Source: Balaenoptera acutorostrata
Taxonomy: Eukaryota; Chordata; Mammalia; Artiodactyla; Balaenopteridae
DNA: 64,000 nucleotides
Reading direction: 5' to 3'
NCBI RefSeq assembly: GCF_949987535.1
Contig: NC_080066.1
Coordinates: 129,188,335-129,252,334, forward strand
The translations under genes were made by a program, and so were the position numbers. This document shows positions 13,796 to 23,804 of the stretch, piece after piece (within the stretch, counting starts at the first letter, position 1; every line of letters starts with the position of its first letter). Under the pieces are notes generated by a model. That model saw only the letters and a program-made list of their open reading frames with translations. It was not told where the DNA came from and ran no database searches.

Positions 13796-15695
13796 TGATT
13801 ATTCTGAGCCTTTGTTTTTTTCAATCAAATCTTAGTAAGTAGGACATACCCCGATTCCCAGAAAATCTTCTATGTAGGGAAATGATTCCTTCTTAAGGAG
13901 AAATCATTATATAATAAGCAGAACAGCTCATACTTTGATTTTTAAAAAATGTTTCATTATCAAATCTTTCATAGGTTTAATTCTAACTGGGATAGTAGTC
14001 CCACAGTTGTAGGGGCTGGACAAGTATAAATAAGAAAAGATTGTGCCACCAGTTCTTTGGCCAGGAAAAATTAGTTGTATGACTGTGGATCAGACTATCT
14101 GATTCTAAATAGATTTATTTGTTACATAAGTAAGTTAAACACATTATCATATTTCTAATACCAAGGTGTTGATAATTTCAAATATATAATTTAAAAGTAC
14201 ATTTAAAAAAAATCATTTTCATAAAAGTATCGATGGGCTTTAGGTTACATTAATAATGTGATGTTGAATACAGTAATAATTATCTGCTCTTGTACTTGAA
14301 ATTTCATGATTATGGTTTATTAGATAGTGTTAATGAACAAATATTAATTACTTAAAAAATGTCCAAAACCAACTTCCAAGTGTGGCAGCTTATTTAATAT
14401 TTTTTGTTTTTGTTGATTGTTAGACTAAAATGTCACTGTAGTTACTATTTCTTCTGACTGATTTAAGTGACATTTGACAAGTCTTACCTTTTCAAGTTAT
14501 TTACAAGTAGATGGTTTCATTGATTAAAATTTTGTCCATACTAGCTAAAAGATATATGATAGTATAATTGAAATATGGATATTAATCCATTCTGTTATAT
14601 GTAGTATTAAACATTATTTATAACTTCACAATAATATTTAAATTATTTTTATCGTCCAGAAAAAAAAAATCACTGTGTGTTTCTTAAAAACTCTATTTGC
14701 TGCTTTACTGTTTTCAAAAGTAAATGTCATAAGATTGGAATGATGTGATTGATAAATGAATGTAGTTTCTATTAAGCATCAACATAAGCAATGCATTAAC
14801 ATATTTTCAAGTTATTTAAAAATTTTTATTTCTACACAGTACCAGAGCTTGATTAATGTAAACTAGACAAGATCTAATTAAAATTATTCAACAATAACAG
14901 AATAATGCAATAAACATTTAAAAATTACATAACTGAAATAGAGGAATGTCAAATAACCATAACTCAATGATTTAATCTAATAGTGGCTACATGTAAGTTA
15001 CCACAGGAAGATTTCTGGTTGTGATTAAAATAGAATAAAGGTGTAGGTGGCAGAAAATATGTTTTTCCTAGAGTGGGATTAATTTACCCATAGCCTTTGC
15101 TTTATTAAAGCATGTAGGTACATTTAATTCTTAAGAAAAATTTTATCAAACATGTCCAAATGCATATTCTGCTTTATCACAAATTTTTTTATAAAATAAC
15201 AAACACAAAAAGACTATTTCTTAGCAATGCTCAACAAACAATAACTTTATTTAAAATAATTAATTTTTGAAATGCCCAAGAGCAATTACATTGTAGGAAG
15301 TTCAACACAAATAATCTGCTAATTTTCCCATCTAATTTTCAAAAGATGCAACCAGTCACTAGAAGGCAATAAAAGTGAAAGAAAAACAATATAGTCTAAG
15401 GCATCATCATTATAATGACCTTTTGCTCCTCAAAATGACCTAAACATAGTATGTTAGACTTCTGATCTAAATGTGAGAATGTAATTCACAATAAACAAAT
15501 ACCTAAATAAATAAGTTGCAAAGTTATATTGGATGATTAAAAAATATTATTCTTGATGGAGTTGAATTTAATATGGGAACTACAGATGATCTAGACTTGG
15601 AAGGATGTAAATAATGCCATCTAATCATAGTCAGTTTATGTCTAGGTGAGGAATTTGAGTTCTTTTTTAAGTAAGGAAAACAAGGAAAGTTTAAA
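13796..15695. other. Unassigned very AT-rich sequence
   Basis: No coding frame, RNA gene or clear transposon is seen across about 1.9 kb. It is free of recognisable young repeats, which makes it one of the more plausible places to look for conserved non-coding sequence, but nothing in the single sequence demonstrates that. Confidence 0.45.
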
Positions 15696-15699
15696 GAAA

Positions 15700-15865
15700 A
15701 TATTGCCTTTGGAATTAGTTTTACCTGGATTTGAATCCAAGCTGTGTGTCATTGGATAAATGAGTAACTTTTTGAGCCTCCTTTTCTTCTGTAAAATAAG
15801 AATCTGCCAGAATATTGTTTTGCTGACTGAGTTGTGTCGGAGAAAATTAAACTTTACCTAGAAAA
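15700..15865 (+). repeat. MIR SINE fragment, plus strand
   Basis: The wording runs from 'ttggaattagttttacctggatttgaatcc' through 'gtgtgtcattggataaatgagtaact' to 'gagcctccttttcttctgtaaaataag'. This follows the MIR core order: promoter-derived part, central core, then the 'cctcagtttcctcatctgtaaaatg'-type segment. It is diverged and has no intact tail. Confidence 0.75.
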
Positions 15866-15949
15866 CAGTAGTGGGCTAAGAAAGATTGTCTGCACCTGCT
15901 TGTCTTCCCTCTCTTCTCATTTACACATCTATCCACTGTAGAATAACAT

Positions 15950-16125
15950 CTTTTCTATCACTCTCTTGAAAGTGCTCTCATTGAGAAAATAATGGCATCC
16001 ATATTAACTATAATGGATTCTTTCTTCTCATTATCCTATCTGATCTCTCAGCAGCATTTGACTATGTTACCATTTTGAAACGTTCACTGAAGCCTTTACC
16101 TGCACTCTTCCAGTTTTCATTCTGT
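15950..16125 (+). mobile_element. L2/CR1-clade LINE fragment
   Basis: Translating plus strand near 16,036-16,090 gives the segment SDLSAAFDYV, matching the conserved reverse-transcriptase motif D-L-S-A-A-F-D-x-V of CR1/L2 LINEs. Flanking wording (ctctcttgaaagtgctctcattg) is also L2-like. Only a short, frame-broken piece remains. Confidence 0.6.
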
Positions 16126-16384
16126 TACTTTGTTTTTGTTTAGTATTTTAAGGATGTTTCTTTTCCTTTTCTCTTTTAAATATCAATATTTCTTATGTTA
16201 GTTTTCCCCTTTTCCATCTACTTTTATTTTCCCTGCATCTAAAGAATCACCAAGTCAGTTTCAAGGGGAATATTTTAGTGCCCCAAAGGGTTCATACCTA
16301 CTTAAGGGAAAAATAACCAAAAAACATTCTAAAAGCACAAAGATACAAAGGTGAAAAAATATATTGCTTATGAATATGCTCCTT

Positions 16385-16399
16385 AAAAATGCAAGTGCC
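16385..16399. repeat. 5' target-site duplication of the intact L1
   Basis: The 15-bp word aaaaatgcaagtgcc directly precedes the L1 5' end and recurs exactly at 23,287-23,301 after the final poly(A). Starting with five A's, it implies a bottom-strand nick at TTTTT/AAGG, which matches the usual L1 endonuclease preference for TTTT/AA. Confidence 0.95.
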
Positions 16400-16411
16400 G
16401 GGAGATTAACC

Positions 16412-16421
16412 AAGATGGCGG
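16412..16421 (-). promoter_or_regulatory. YY1-type site at +13 of the L1
   Basis: AAGATGGCGG on the plus strand (CCGCCATCTT on the minus) lies at positions +13 to +22 of the element. In human L1 a YY1 site at the same place directs accurate initiation at base one. Conservation of the spacing supports the 5' end assigned here. Confidence 0.7.
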
Positions 16422-16729
16422 AGTAGAAGGACGTGCACTCACTCCCTCTTGCGAGAGCTCCAGAATCACAACTGGCTGCTGGACAATCATTGACAGGAAG
16501 ACCCTGGACTTCACCAAGGAGGATACCCCATGTCCAAGGACAGAGGAGAAGCCACAGTGAGACGGTAGGAGGGGCGCAATCAGAGTAAAATCAAATCCCA
16601 TAACTGCTGGGTGGGTGACTCACAGACTGGCGAACACTTATACCACAGAAGTCCACCCACTGGAGTGAAGGTTCTGAGCCCCACGTCAGGCTTCCCAACC
16701 TGGGGGTCCGGCAACGGGAGGAGGAATTC

Positions 16730-17227
16730 CTAGAGAATCAGACTTTGAAGTCTAGTGGGAATTGATTGCAGGACTGTGACAGGACTGGGGGAAACAGAGA
16801 CCCCACTCTTGGAGGGCACACACAAAGTGATGTGTGCATCGGGACCCAGGGGAAGGAGCAGTGACCCTGGGGGAGACTGAACCAGACGTACCTGCTGGTG
16901 TTGGGGGGTCTCCTGCCGAGGCAAGTGGTGGCTCTGTTTCACCGTGGGGATAAGGACACTGGCAGCAGAGGTCCTGGGAAGTTCTCCTTGGCGTGAGCCC
17001 TCCCAGAGTCTGCCATTAACCCCACCAAAGAGCACGGGTAGGCTCCAGTGTTGGGTTGCCTCAGGCAAAACAACCAACAGGGAGGGAACCCAGCCCCACC
17101 CATCAACAGTCAAGTGGATTAAGGTTTTACTGAGCTCTGACCGCCACAGCAACAGGGAGGGAACCCAGCCCCACCCATCAACAGTCAAGAGGATTAAGGT
17201 TTTACTGAGCTCTGACCGCCACAGCAA
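16730..17227 (-). other. Antisense 165-codon open frame in the L1 5'UTR
   Basis: The minus strand carries an uninterrupted frame beginning with methionine and containing two copies of a roughly 25-residue unit (LWRSELSKTLI...VDGWGWVPSLL) because of the 75-bp duplication. Human L1 has an antisense ORF0 in its 5'UTR. Position is comparable, but I see no sequence similarity and no evidence of expression. A 110-codon frame on the plus strand (16,944-17,276) overlaps it. Most likely a by-product of low stop-codon density in the repeat; listed because placement is suggestive. Confidence 0.3.
17075..17224 (+). repeat. 75-bp tandem duplication in the L1 5'UTR
   Basis: Two head-to-tail units (17,075-17,149 and 17,150-17,224) differ at about one base (gtgg versus gagg); a third copy starts with caacag and stops. 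The period of 75 bp is 25 codons, so the duplication keeps any frame open on both strands. Monomer-like repeats are a known feature of some mammalian L1 promoters. Confidence 0.9.
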
Positions 17228-17369
17228 CAGTCAGCTCTACCCACCACCAGAGCCTCCCATCAAGCCTCTTAGATAGCCTCAACCACCAGAGGGCAGACAA
17301 CAGAAGCAAGAAAAACTACAATCCTGCAGCCTGTGGTCCAAAAACCACAGTTACAGAAAGACAGAGAAG

Positions 17370-18275
17370 ATGAAAAGGCAGAGGGCTATGTACCAGATGA
17401 AGGAACAAGAAAAAACCCCAGAAAAACAACTAAATGAAGTGGAGATAGGCAACCTTCCAGAAAAAGAATTCAGAATAATGATAGTGAAGATGATCCAGGA
17501 CCTCGGAATAAGAATGGAGGCAAAGATTGAGAAGATGCAAGAAATGATTAACAAAGACCTAGAAGAATTAAAGAACAAACAAACAGAGATGACCAATACA
17601 ATAACTGAAATGAAAACTACACTAGAAGGAATCAATAGCAGAATAACTGAGGCAGAAGAACGGATAAGTGACCTGGAAGACAGAAAGGTGGAATTCACTG
17701 CTGCAGAACAGACTAAAGAAAAAAGAATGAAAAGAAATGAAGACAGCCTAAGAGACCTCTGGGACAACATTAAACGCAACAACATTCGCATTATAGGGGT
17801 CCCAGAAGGAGAAGAGAGAGAGAAAGGACCTGAGAAAATATCTGAAGAGATTATAGTCGAAAACTTCCCTAACATGGGAAAGGAAATAGCCACCCAAGTC
17901 CAGGAAGCGCAGAGAGTCCCATACAGAATAAACCCAAGGAGAAACACGCCGAGACACATAGTAATCAAAGTGGCAAAAATTAAAGACAAAGAAAAATTAC
18001 TGAAAGCAGCAAGGGAAAAACGACAAATAACATACAAGGGAACTCCCATAAGGTTAACAGCTGATTTCTCAGCAGAAACTCTGCAAGCCAGAAGGGAGTG
18101 GCATGATATACTTAAAGTGATGAAAGGGAAGAACCTACAACCAAGATTACTCTACCCGGCAAGGATCTCATTCAGATTCGATGGAGAAATCAAAAGCTTT
18201 ACAGACAAGCAAAAGCTAAGAGAATTCAGCACCACCAAACCAGCTCTACAACAAATGCTAAAGGAACTTCTCTAA
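17370..18275 (+). CDS. ORF1: L1 ORF1p, RNA-binding chaperone
   Basis: ORF1p coats its own L1 RNA as trimers in cytoplasmic particles and acts as a nucleic-acid chaperone during target-primed reverse transcription. The 301-residue product has a charged N terminus, a coiled coil of Glu/Lys/Met/Leu heptads at about 34-125, an RRM at about 130-225 with the RNP-like strand [10 protein letters not shown] (138-147), and a C-terminal domain from about 226 with RREWHDIL (241-248) and YPARISF (262-268). It is slightly shorter than human ORF1p, the difference lying in the N-terminal half. The start at 17,370 follows an A-rich leader and begins [10 protein letters not shown]. There is no internal stop or frameshift. 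A 57-bp spacer separates it from ORF2. Antisense frames at 17,351-18,049 and 17,748-17,957 are shadows. Confidence 0.96.
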   Translation: MKRQRAMYQMKEQEKTPEKQLNEVEIGNLPEKEFRIMIVKMIQDLGIRMEAKIEKMQEMINKDLEELKNKQTEMTNTITEMKTTLEGINSRITEAEERISDLEDRKVEFTAAEQTKEKRMKRNEDSLRDLWDNIKRNNIRIIGVPEGEEREKGPEKISEEIIVENFPNMGKEIATQVQEAQRVPYRINPRRNTPRHIVIKVAKIKDKEKLLKAAREKRQITYKGTPIRLTADFSAETLQARREWHDILKVMKGKNLQPRLLYPARISFRFDGEIKSFTDKQKLREFSTTKPALQQMLKELL

Positions 18276-18333
18276 GTGGGAAACACAAGAGAAGAAAAGG
18301 ACCTACAAAAACAAACCCAAAACAATTAAGAAA

Positions 18334-21300
18334 ATGGTCATAGGAACATACATATCGATAATTACCTTAAATGTGAATGGATTAAATGCCCCAACCAAAA
18401 GACATAGACTGGCTGAATGGATACAAAAACAAGACCCATATATATGCTGTCTACAAGAGACCCACTTCAGACCTAGGGAGACATACAGACTGAAAGTGAG
18501 GGGATGGAAAAAGATATTCCATGCAAATGGAAATCAAAAGAAAGCTGGAGTAGCTATACTCATATCAGATAAAATAGACTTTAAACTAAAGAATGTTACA
18601 AGAGACAAGGAAGGACACTACATAATGATCCAGGGATCAATCCAAGAAGAAGATATAACAATTATAAATATATATGCACCCAACATAGGAGCACCTCAAT
18701 ACATAAGGCAACTGCTAACAGCTATAAAAGAGGAAATCGACAGTAACACAATAATAGTGGGGGACTTTAACACCTCACTTACACCAATGGACAGATCATC
18801 CAAAATGAAAATAAATAAGGAAACACAAGCTTTAAATGACACAATAGACCAGATAGATTTAATTGATATATATAGGACATTCCATCCAAAAACGGCAGAT
18901 TACACGTTCTTCTCAAGTGCGCACGGAACATTCTCCAGGATAGATCACATCTTGGGTCACAAATCAAGCCTCAGTAAATTTAAGAAAATTGAAATCATAT
19001 CAAGCATCTTTTCTGACCACAACGCTATGAGATTAGAAATGAATTACAGGGAAAAAAACGTAAAAAAGACAAACACATGGAGGCTAAACAATACGTTACT
19101 AAATAACCAAGAGATCACTGAAGAAATCAAACAGGAAATAAAAAAATACCTAGAGACAAATGACAATGAAAACACGACGACCCAAAACCTATGGGATGCA
19201 GCAAAAGCGGTTCTAAGAGGGAAGTTTATAGCTATACAAGCCTACCTCAAGAAACAAGAAAAATCTCAAGTAAACAATCTAACCTTACACCTAAAGAAAC
19301 TAGAGAAAGAAGAACAAACAAAACCCAAAGTTAGCAGAAGGAAAGAAATCATAAAGATCAGAGCAGAAATAAATGAAATAGAAACAAAGAAAACAATAGC
19401 AAAGATCAATAAAACTAAAAGTTGGTTCTTTGAGAAGATAAACAAAATTGATAAGCCATTAGCCAGACTCATCAAGAAAAAGAGGGAGAGGACTCAAATC
19501 AATAAAATCAGAAACGAAAAAGGAGAAGTTACAACAGACACCGCAGAAATACAAAACATCCTAAGAGACTACTACAAGCAACTTTATGCCAATAAAATGG
19601 ACAACCTGGAAGAAATGGACAAATTCTTAGAAAGGTATAAACTTCCAAGACTGAATAAGGAAGAAACAGAAAATATCAACAGACCAATCACAAGTAATGA
19701 AATTGAAACTGTGATTAAAAATCTTCCAACAAACAAAAGTCCAGGACCAGATGGCTTCACAGGTGAATTCTATCAAACATTTAGAGAAGAGCTAACACCC
19801 ATCCTTCTCAAACTCTTCCAAAAAATTGCAGAAGAAGGAACACTCCCAAACTCATTCTATGAGGCCACCATCACCCTGATCCCAAAACCAGACAAAGACA
19901 CTACAAAAAAAGAAAATTACAGACCAATATCACTGATGAATATAGATGCAAAAATCCTCAACAAAATACTAGCAAACAGAATCCAACAACACATTAAAAG
20001 GATCATACACCACGATCAAGTGGGATTTATCCCAGGGATGCAAGGATTCTTCAATATACGCAAATCAATCAATGTGATACACCATATTAACAAATTGAAG
20101 AATAAAAACCATATGATCATCTCAATAGATGCAGAAAAAGCTTTTGACAAAATTCAACACCCATTTCTGATAAAAACTCTCCAGAAAGTGGGCATAGAGG
20201 GAACCTACCTCAACATAATAAAGGCCATATATGACAAACCCACAGCAAACATCATTCTCAATGGTGAAAAACTGAAAGCATTTCCTCTAAGATCAGGAAC
20301 GAGACAAGGATGTCCACTCTCACCACTATTATTCAACATAGTTCTGGAAGTCCTAGCCACGGCAATCAGAGAAGAAAAAGAAATAAAAGGAATACAAATT
20401 GGAAAAGAAGAAGTAAAACTGTCACTGTTTGCGGATGACATGATACTATACATAGAGAATCCTAAAACTGCCACCAGAAAACTGCTAGAGCTAATTAATG
20501 AATATGGTAAAGTTGCAGGTTACAAAATTAATGCACAGAAATCTCTTGCATTCCTATACACTAATGATGAAAAATCTGAAAGAGAAATTATGGAAACACT
20601 CCCATTTACCATTGCAACAAAAAAAATAAAATACCTAGGAATAAACCTACCTAGGGAGACAAAAGACCTGTATGCAGAAAACTATAAGACACTGATGAAA
20701 GAAATTAAAGATGATACAAATAGATGGAGAGATATACCATGTTCTTGGATTGGAAGAATCAACATTGTGAAAATGAGTATACTACCCAAAGCAATCTACA
20801 GATTCAATGCAATCCCTATCAAATTACCAATGGCATTTTTTACGGAGCTAGAACAAATCATCTTAAAATTTGTATGGAGACACAAAAGACCCCGAATAGC
20901 CAAAGCAGTCTTGAGGCAAAAAAATGGAGCTGGAGGAATCAGACTCCCTGACTTCAGACTATACTACAAAGCGACAGTAATCAAGACAATATGGTACTGG
21001 CACAAAAACAGAAACATAGATCAATGGAACAAGATAGAAAGCCCAGAGATTAACCCACGCACCTATGGTCAACTAATGTATGACAAAGGAGGCAAAGATA
21101 TACAATGGAGAAAAGACAGTCTCTTCAATAAGTGGTGCTGGGAAAACTGGACAGCTACATGTAAAAGAATGAAATTAGAATACTCCCTAACACCATACAC
21201 AAAAATAAACTCAAAATGGATTAGAGACCTAAATATAAGACTGGACACTATAAAACTCTTAGAGGAAAACATAGGAAGAACACTCTTTGACATAAATCAC

Positions 21301-22152
21301 AGCAAGATCTTTTTTGATCCACCTCCTAGAGTAATGGAAATAAAAACAAAAATAAACAAGTGGGACCTAATGAAACTACAAAGCTTTTGCACAGCAAAGG
21401 AAACCATAAACAAGACAAAAAGACAACCCTCAGAATGGGAGAAAATATTTGCAAATGAATCAACGGACAAAGGATTAATCTCCAAAATATATAAACAGCT
21501 CATTCAGCTCAATATCAAAGAAACAAACACCCCAATCCAAAAATGGGCAGAAGACCTAAATAGACATTTCTCCAAAGAAGACATACAGACGGCCACGAAG
21601 CACATGAAAAGATGCTCAACATCACTAATTATTAGTGAAATGCAAATCAAAACTACAATGAGGTATCACCTCACTCCTGTTAGAATGGGCATCATCAGAA
21701 AATCTACAAACAACAAATGCTGGAGAGGGTGTGGAGAAAAGGGAACCCTCTTGCACTGTTGGTGGGAATGTAAATTGATACAGCCACTATGGAGAACAAT
21801 ATGGAGGTTCCTTAAAAAACTAAAAATAGAATTACCATATGACCCAGCAATCCCACTACTGGGCATATACCCAGAGAAAACCATAATTCAAAAGGACACA
21901 TGCACCCGAATGTTCATTGCAGCACTATTTACAATAGCCAGGTCATGGAAGCAACCTAAATGCCCATCAACAGACGAATGGATAAAGAAGAAGTGGTACA
22001 TATATACAATGGAATATTACTCAGCCATAAAAAGGAACGAAACTGAGTCATTTGTTGAGACGTGGATGGATCTAGAGACTGTCATACAGAGTGAAGTAAG
22101 TCAGAAAGAGAAAAACAAATATTGTATATTAATGCATGTATGTGGAACCTAG
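18334..22152 (+). CDS. ORF2: L1 ORF2p, endonuclease and reverse transcriptase
   Basis: ORF2p nicks genomic DNA and reverse-transcribes L1 RNA at the nick; it also moves SINE and cellular RNAs. The 1272-residue frame is uninterrupted. The N-terminal APE-type endonuclease keeps the expected active-site set, by alignment with known spacing: Asn13, Glu42 in QETH, Asp144 and Asn146 in GDFN, Asp204 in RIDH, His229 in SDH. The reverse-transcriptase domain keeps the FADD box at about 699-702 in [12 protein letters not shown], plus the [13 protein letters not shown] and [21 protein letters not shown] blocks. The C-terminal Cys-rich segment is C1129-x3-C1133-x7-H1141-x4-C1146. Length is close to the human protein (1275). 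Translation is expected by reinitiation after ORF1. No missing residue was noticed; functionality is untested. Confidence 0.96.
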   Translation: MVIGTYISIITLNVNGLNAPTKRHRLAEWIQKQDPYICCLQETHFRPRETYRLKVRGWKKIFHANGNQKKAGVAILISDKIDFKLKNVTRDKEGHYIMIQGSIQEEDITIINIYAPNIGAPQYIRQLLTAIKEEIDSNTIIVGDFNTSLTPMDRSSKMKINKETQALNDTIDQIDLIDIYRTFHPKTADYTFFSSAHGTFSRIDHILGHKSSLSKFKKIEIISSIFSDHNAMRLEMNYREKNVKKTNTWRLNNTLLNNQEITEEIKQEIKKYLETNDNENTTTQNLWDAAKAVLRGKFIAIQAYLKKQEKSQVNNLTLHLKKLEKEEQTKPKVSRRKEIIKIRAEINEIETKKTIAKINKTKSWFFEKINKIDKPLARLIKKKRERTQINKIRNEKGEVTTDTAEIQNILRDYYKQLYANKMDNLEEMDKFLERYKLPRLNKEETENINRPITSNEIETVIKNLPTNKSPGPDGFTGEFYQTFREELTPILLKLFQKIAEEGTLPNSFYEATITLIPKPDKDTTKKENYRPISLMNIDAKILNKILANRIQQHIKRIIHHDQVGFIPGMQGFFNIRKSINVIHHINKLKNKNHMIISIDAEKAFDKIQHPFLIKTLQKVGIEGTYLNIIKAIYDKPTANIILNGEKLKAFPLRSGTRQGCPLSPLLFNIVLEVLATAIREEKEIKGIQIGKEEVKLSLFADDMILYIENPKTATRKLLELINEYGKVAGYKINAQKSLAFLYTNDEKSEREIMETLPFTIATKKIKYLGINLPRETKDLYAENYKTLMKEIKDDTNRWRDIPCSWIGRINIVKMSILPKAIYRFNAIPIKLPMAFFTELEQIILKFVWRHKRPRIAKAVLRQKNGAGGIRLPDFRLYYKATVIKTIWYWHKNRNIDQWNKIESPEINPRTYGQLMYDKGGKDIQWRKDSLFNKWCWENWTATCKRMKLEYSLTPYTKINSKWIRDLNIRLDTIKLLEENIGRTLFDINHSKIFFDPPPRVMEIKTKINKWDLMKLQSFCTAKETINKTKRQPSEWEKIFANESTDKGLISKIYKQLIQLNIKETNTPIQKWAEDLNRHFSKEDIQTATKHMKRCSTSLIISEMQIKTTMRYHLTPVRMGIIRKSTNNKCWRGCGEKGTLLHCWWECKLIQPLWRTIWRFLKKLKIELPYDPAIPLLGIYPEKTIIQKDTCTRMFIAALFTIARSWKQPKCPSTDEWIKKKWYIYTMEYYSAIKRNETESFVETWMDLETVIQSEVSQKEKNKYCILMHVCGT

Positions 22153-22339
22153 AAAAATGGTACAGATGAGCCAGTTTGCAGGGCAGAAGTTGAGACACAG
22201 ATGTAGAGAATGGACATATGGACACCAAGGGGGGAAAACTGCGGTGAGGTGGGGATGGTGGTGTGCTGAATTGGGCGATTGGGATTGACATGTATACACT
22301 GATGTGTATAAAACTGATGCCTAATAAGAACCTGCAGTA
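22153..22339 (+). other. L1 3'UTR with weak poly(A) signal
   Basis: The untranslated tail contains a G-rich run (ccaagggggg) and ends cctaataagaacctgcagtat. The only signal-like hexamer is AATAAG at 22,323-22,328, not the canonical AATAAA. The same tail wording appears, reversed, in the truncated L1 at 62,709-62,958, so it is a distinct lineage from the AATAAAGATGTT-ending L1s at 39,230 and 57,497. Confidence 0.85.
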
Positions 22340-22386
22340 TAAAAAAACAAACAAAACAACTAATACTAAACTTTCATTGGGTTATT

Positions 22387-22618
22387 TGTATGGAAATATG
22401 TTAATATAAATGTTTCAGACATTACATGAAATTTCTAAAAATGTTATATTTGTATTTGTATGGAAATATGTATGGAAATATGTTAATATAAATGTTTCAG
22501 ACATTACATGAAATTTCTAAAAATCTTATATTTGTATTTGTATGGAAATATGTATGGAAATATGTTAATATAAATGTTTCAGACATTACAGGAAACTTCT
22601 AAAAATCTTATATGTTCT
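22387..22618. repeat. 82-bp tandem repeat, about 2.8 copies
   Basis: The word gttaatataaatgtttcag begins at 22,400, 22,482 and 22,564, giving an exact 82-bp period with few mismatches. A smaller internal doubling (tatggaaatatg twice in a row) precedes copies two and three. The array lies wholly in the transduced segment. Confidence 0.93.
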
Positions 22619-23256
22619 GGTATAAGGTTATAAGTAATAATCCTAGTTATTACTTTAAAATGTATATCTCAGAAATAACTAATTTTCTTGTCAACTGCAT
22701 TATTATGAACTTTCATCAAATCTTTAACCATGGTCATTTTTAAGTCTTCTGTCATTTACAGACAGTTCTGGGTGTACTCTGATGATTTTGCAAGTATGTT
22801 CCTATAAAAGGGTTTCATCTTCAAGAAATTCATGGAAAAGACTCTGACAAGTACAGGTTTCTGGTAACTGACTGTACTGCTGAACTGAATGAATAAGCAT
22901 TTTCAGAACTCTAATGAAAAACTGATGAACTCATAAAAGTGCTAACAAAAGATCAAGATGAAAAAAAAAATTAATTACATGGGACTGAGTGAACTGATGA
23001 GGATGAGTATAATTTTTGTGACTTTCTGTCTGAATTAAAAAAAAAAAAAATCCCACAAGGACTCAGAGGCAAAGAATATACAAATCAATTTTCACTGCAA
23101 AGTAAAGGAGCTGTTACAGTGGAGGATTACTGGACTGAATGTCAATATTATGACATAGTATGAGTGTGTTTCATGTTTGGTAATTGCAATCATTGTTGCT
23201 TTTGTTGTGGTCATCCATGTACAATGCTTGGTGTCAGTCTATTTATCTCTTGTAAA

Positions 23257-23262
23257 AATAAA
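23257..23262 (+). terminator. AATAAA poly(A) signal ending the L1 transcript
   Basis: AATAAA stands 19 bases before the poly(A) start at 23,282, a normal cleavage distance, and is the signal that probably ended the L1 read-through RNA. Confidence 0.8.
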
Positions 23263-23286
23263 ATACAGTGTGTGTGTGTGGAAAAA

Positions 23287-23301
23287 AAAAATGCAAGTGC
23301 C
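23287..23301. repeat. 3' target-site duplication of the intact L1
   Basis: Exact copy of the 15-bp word at 16,385-16,399, following the poly(A). The shared A's make the left boundary ambiguous by a few bases. Confidence 0.95.
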
Positions 23302-23318
23302 TGATGTACTTTAGCAAA

Positions 23319-23332
23319 GACACACACACACA

Positions 23333-23361
<29 letters not shown>
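23319..23361. repeat. (CA)n microsatellite
   Basis: A CA dinucleotide tract with one interruption (caacac). It was part of the pre-insertion locus, just right of the L1 target site. Confidence 0.95.
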
Positions 23362-23364
<3 letters not shown>

Positions 23365-23804
23365 GAAGCTTTGGCAGAAGAGTTTTATGCTAGACAATTA
23401 TGATTGATTGTATTTATTCAAGATTATCATTCCCTCTCTGCCCATGCCATGCTTTCCTGTAGGAGGAGTATATTTTTCCATTGGCCTTTAGTTTGGCCAT
23501 GTGACTTCTGCTGGCCAATGAAAAATGACTTGACCTTATACACCATCATCCAAGCAGAAGTTTTACATGCACTTGCATGGTTTGACTCTGTCTTTTTACT
23601 ATTATTCTTCACCATGCGAAAAGTATGTACCTGATGATGCCTACTCCTTTAGCCTGGGTCCCAGTTGAGAAGACACATGGGAATGAGCCTTAATAAGTAC
23701 AGGTAAGCCATGACAACTCAGCACAGCCACAGCCAAAGAATAACCCTCACATGACATGAGCAAGAAATAAATGTTCACTGTTGTAAGAAACTGAGTGTCT
23801 AACT
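23362..23804. other. Unassigned repeat-like sequence
   Basis: The right end (aagaaataaatgttcactgttgtaagaaactgag) resembles the poly(A)-signal end of several old non-autonomous mammalian repeats, but I could not assign a family. No gene is seen; frames of 60-76 codons on both strands overlap each other and are unlikely to be real. Confidence 0.35.

Larger units (their letters stand above)
16400..17369 (+). promoter_or_regulatory. L1 5'UTR with internal promoter
   Basis: This untranslated leader precedes ORF1 and should contain the internal RNA polymerase II promoter of the element, as in other mammalian L1s. An AAGATGGCGG word occupies 16,412-16,421, thirteen bases from the 5' end. It is the reverse complement of a YY1 core and sits where YY1 sets the start site in human L1. 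A 75-bp unit is repeated twice at 17,075-17,224. The region is much shorter than, and not similar to, the 5'UTR of the second full-length L1 in this window. Promoter activity is inferred. Confidence 0.85.
22360..23281 (+). other. Candidate 3'-transduced segment
   Basis: Non-L1 sequence lies between the L1's own A-rich end and the final poly(A) that abuts the target-site duplication. It ends with a canonical AATAAA at 23,257-23,262, 19 bases before the poly(A), as expected if L1 transcription ran past the weak L1 signal at the parental locus and used a downstream one. It begins with a tandem repeat (22,387-22,618). A 55-codon open stretch without a start (22,996-23,163, ending ECQYYDIV) is probably chance. 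The middle reads like a mammalian 3'UTR, but I cannot name a source gene. Confidence 0.85.
16400..23286 (+). mobile_element. Full-length LINE-1 with both ORFs open and a 3' extension
   Basis: The element has a 970-bp 5'UTR beginning gggagattaacc, ORF1 (17,370-18,275), a 57-bp spacer, ORF2 (18,334-22,152), a 187-bp 3'UTR to about 22,339, an A-rich junction (22,340-22,359), roughly 920 bp of non-L1 sequence, then a poly(A) at 23,282. A perfect 15-bp target-site duplication brackets the whole unit, so the extension arrived in the same insertion event. Exact duplications and two uninterrupted ORFs indicate a young insertion. Coding capacity is complete as far as sequence shows. Whether it is active cannot be judged without an assay. 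It is the strongest feature in the window. Confidence 0.96.

Noticed and set aside
17351..18049. 232-codon antisense open frame across L1 ORF1
   Set aside because: It is the strand shadow of an A-rich coding sequence; its composition (Ser, Leu, Phe, Ile) is that of reversed Lys/Glu-rich codons.
22996..23163. 55-codon stretch ending ECQYYDIV in the transduced segment
   Set aside because: No start codon, a stop just upstream and no recognisable family; a chance opening of this size is likely.
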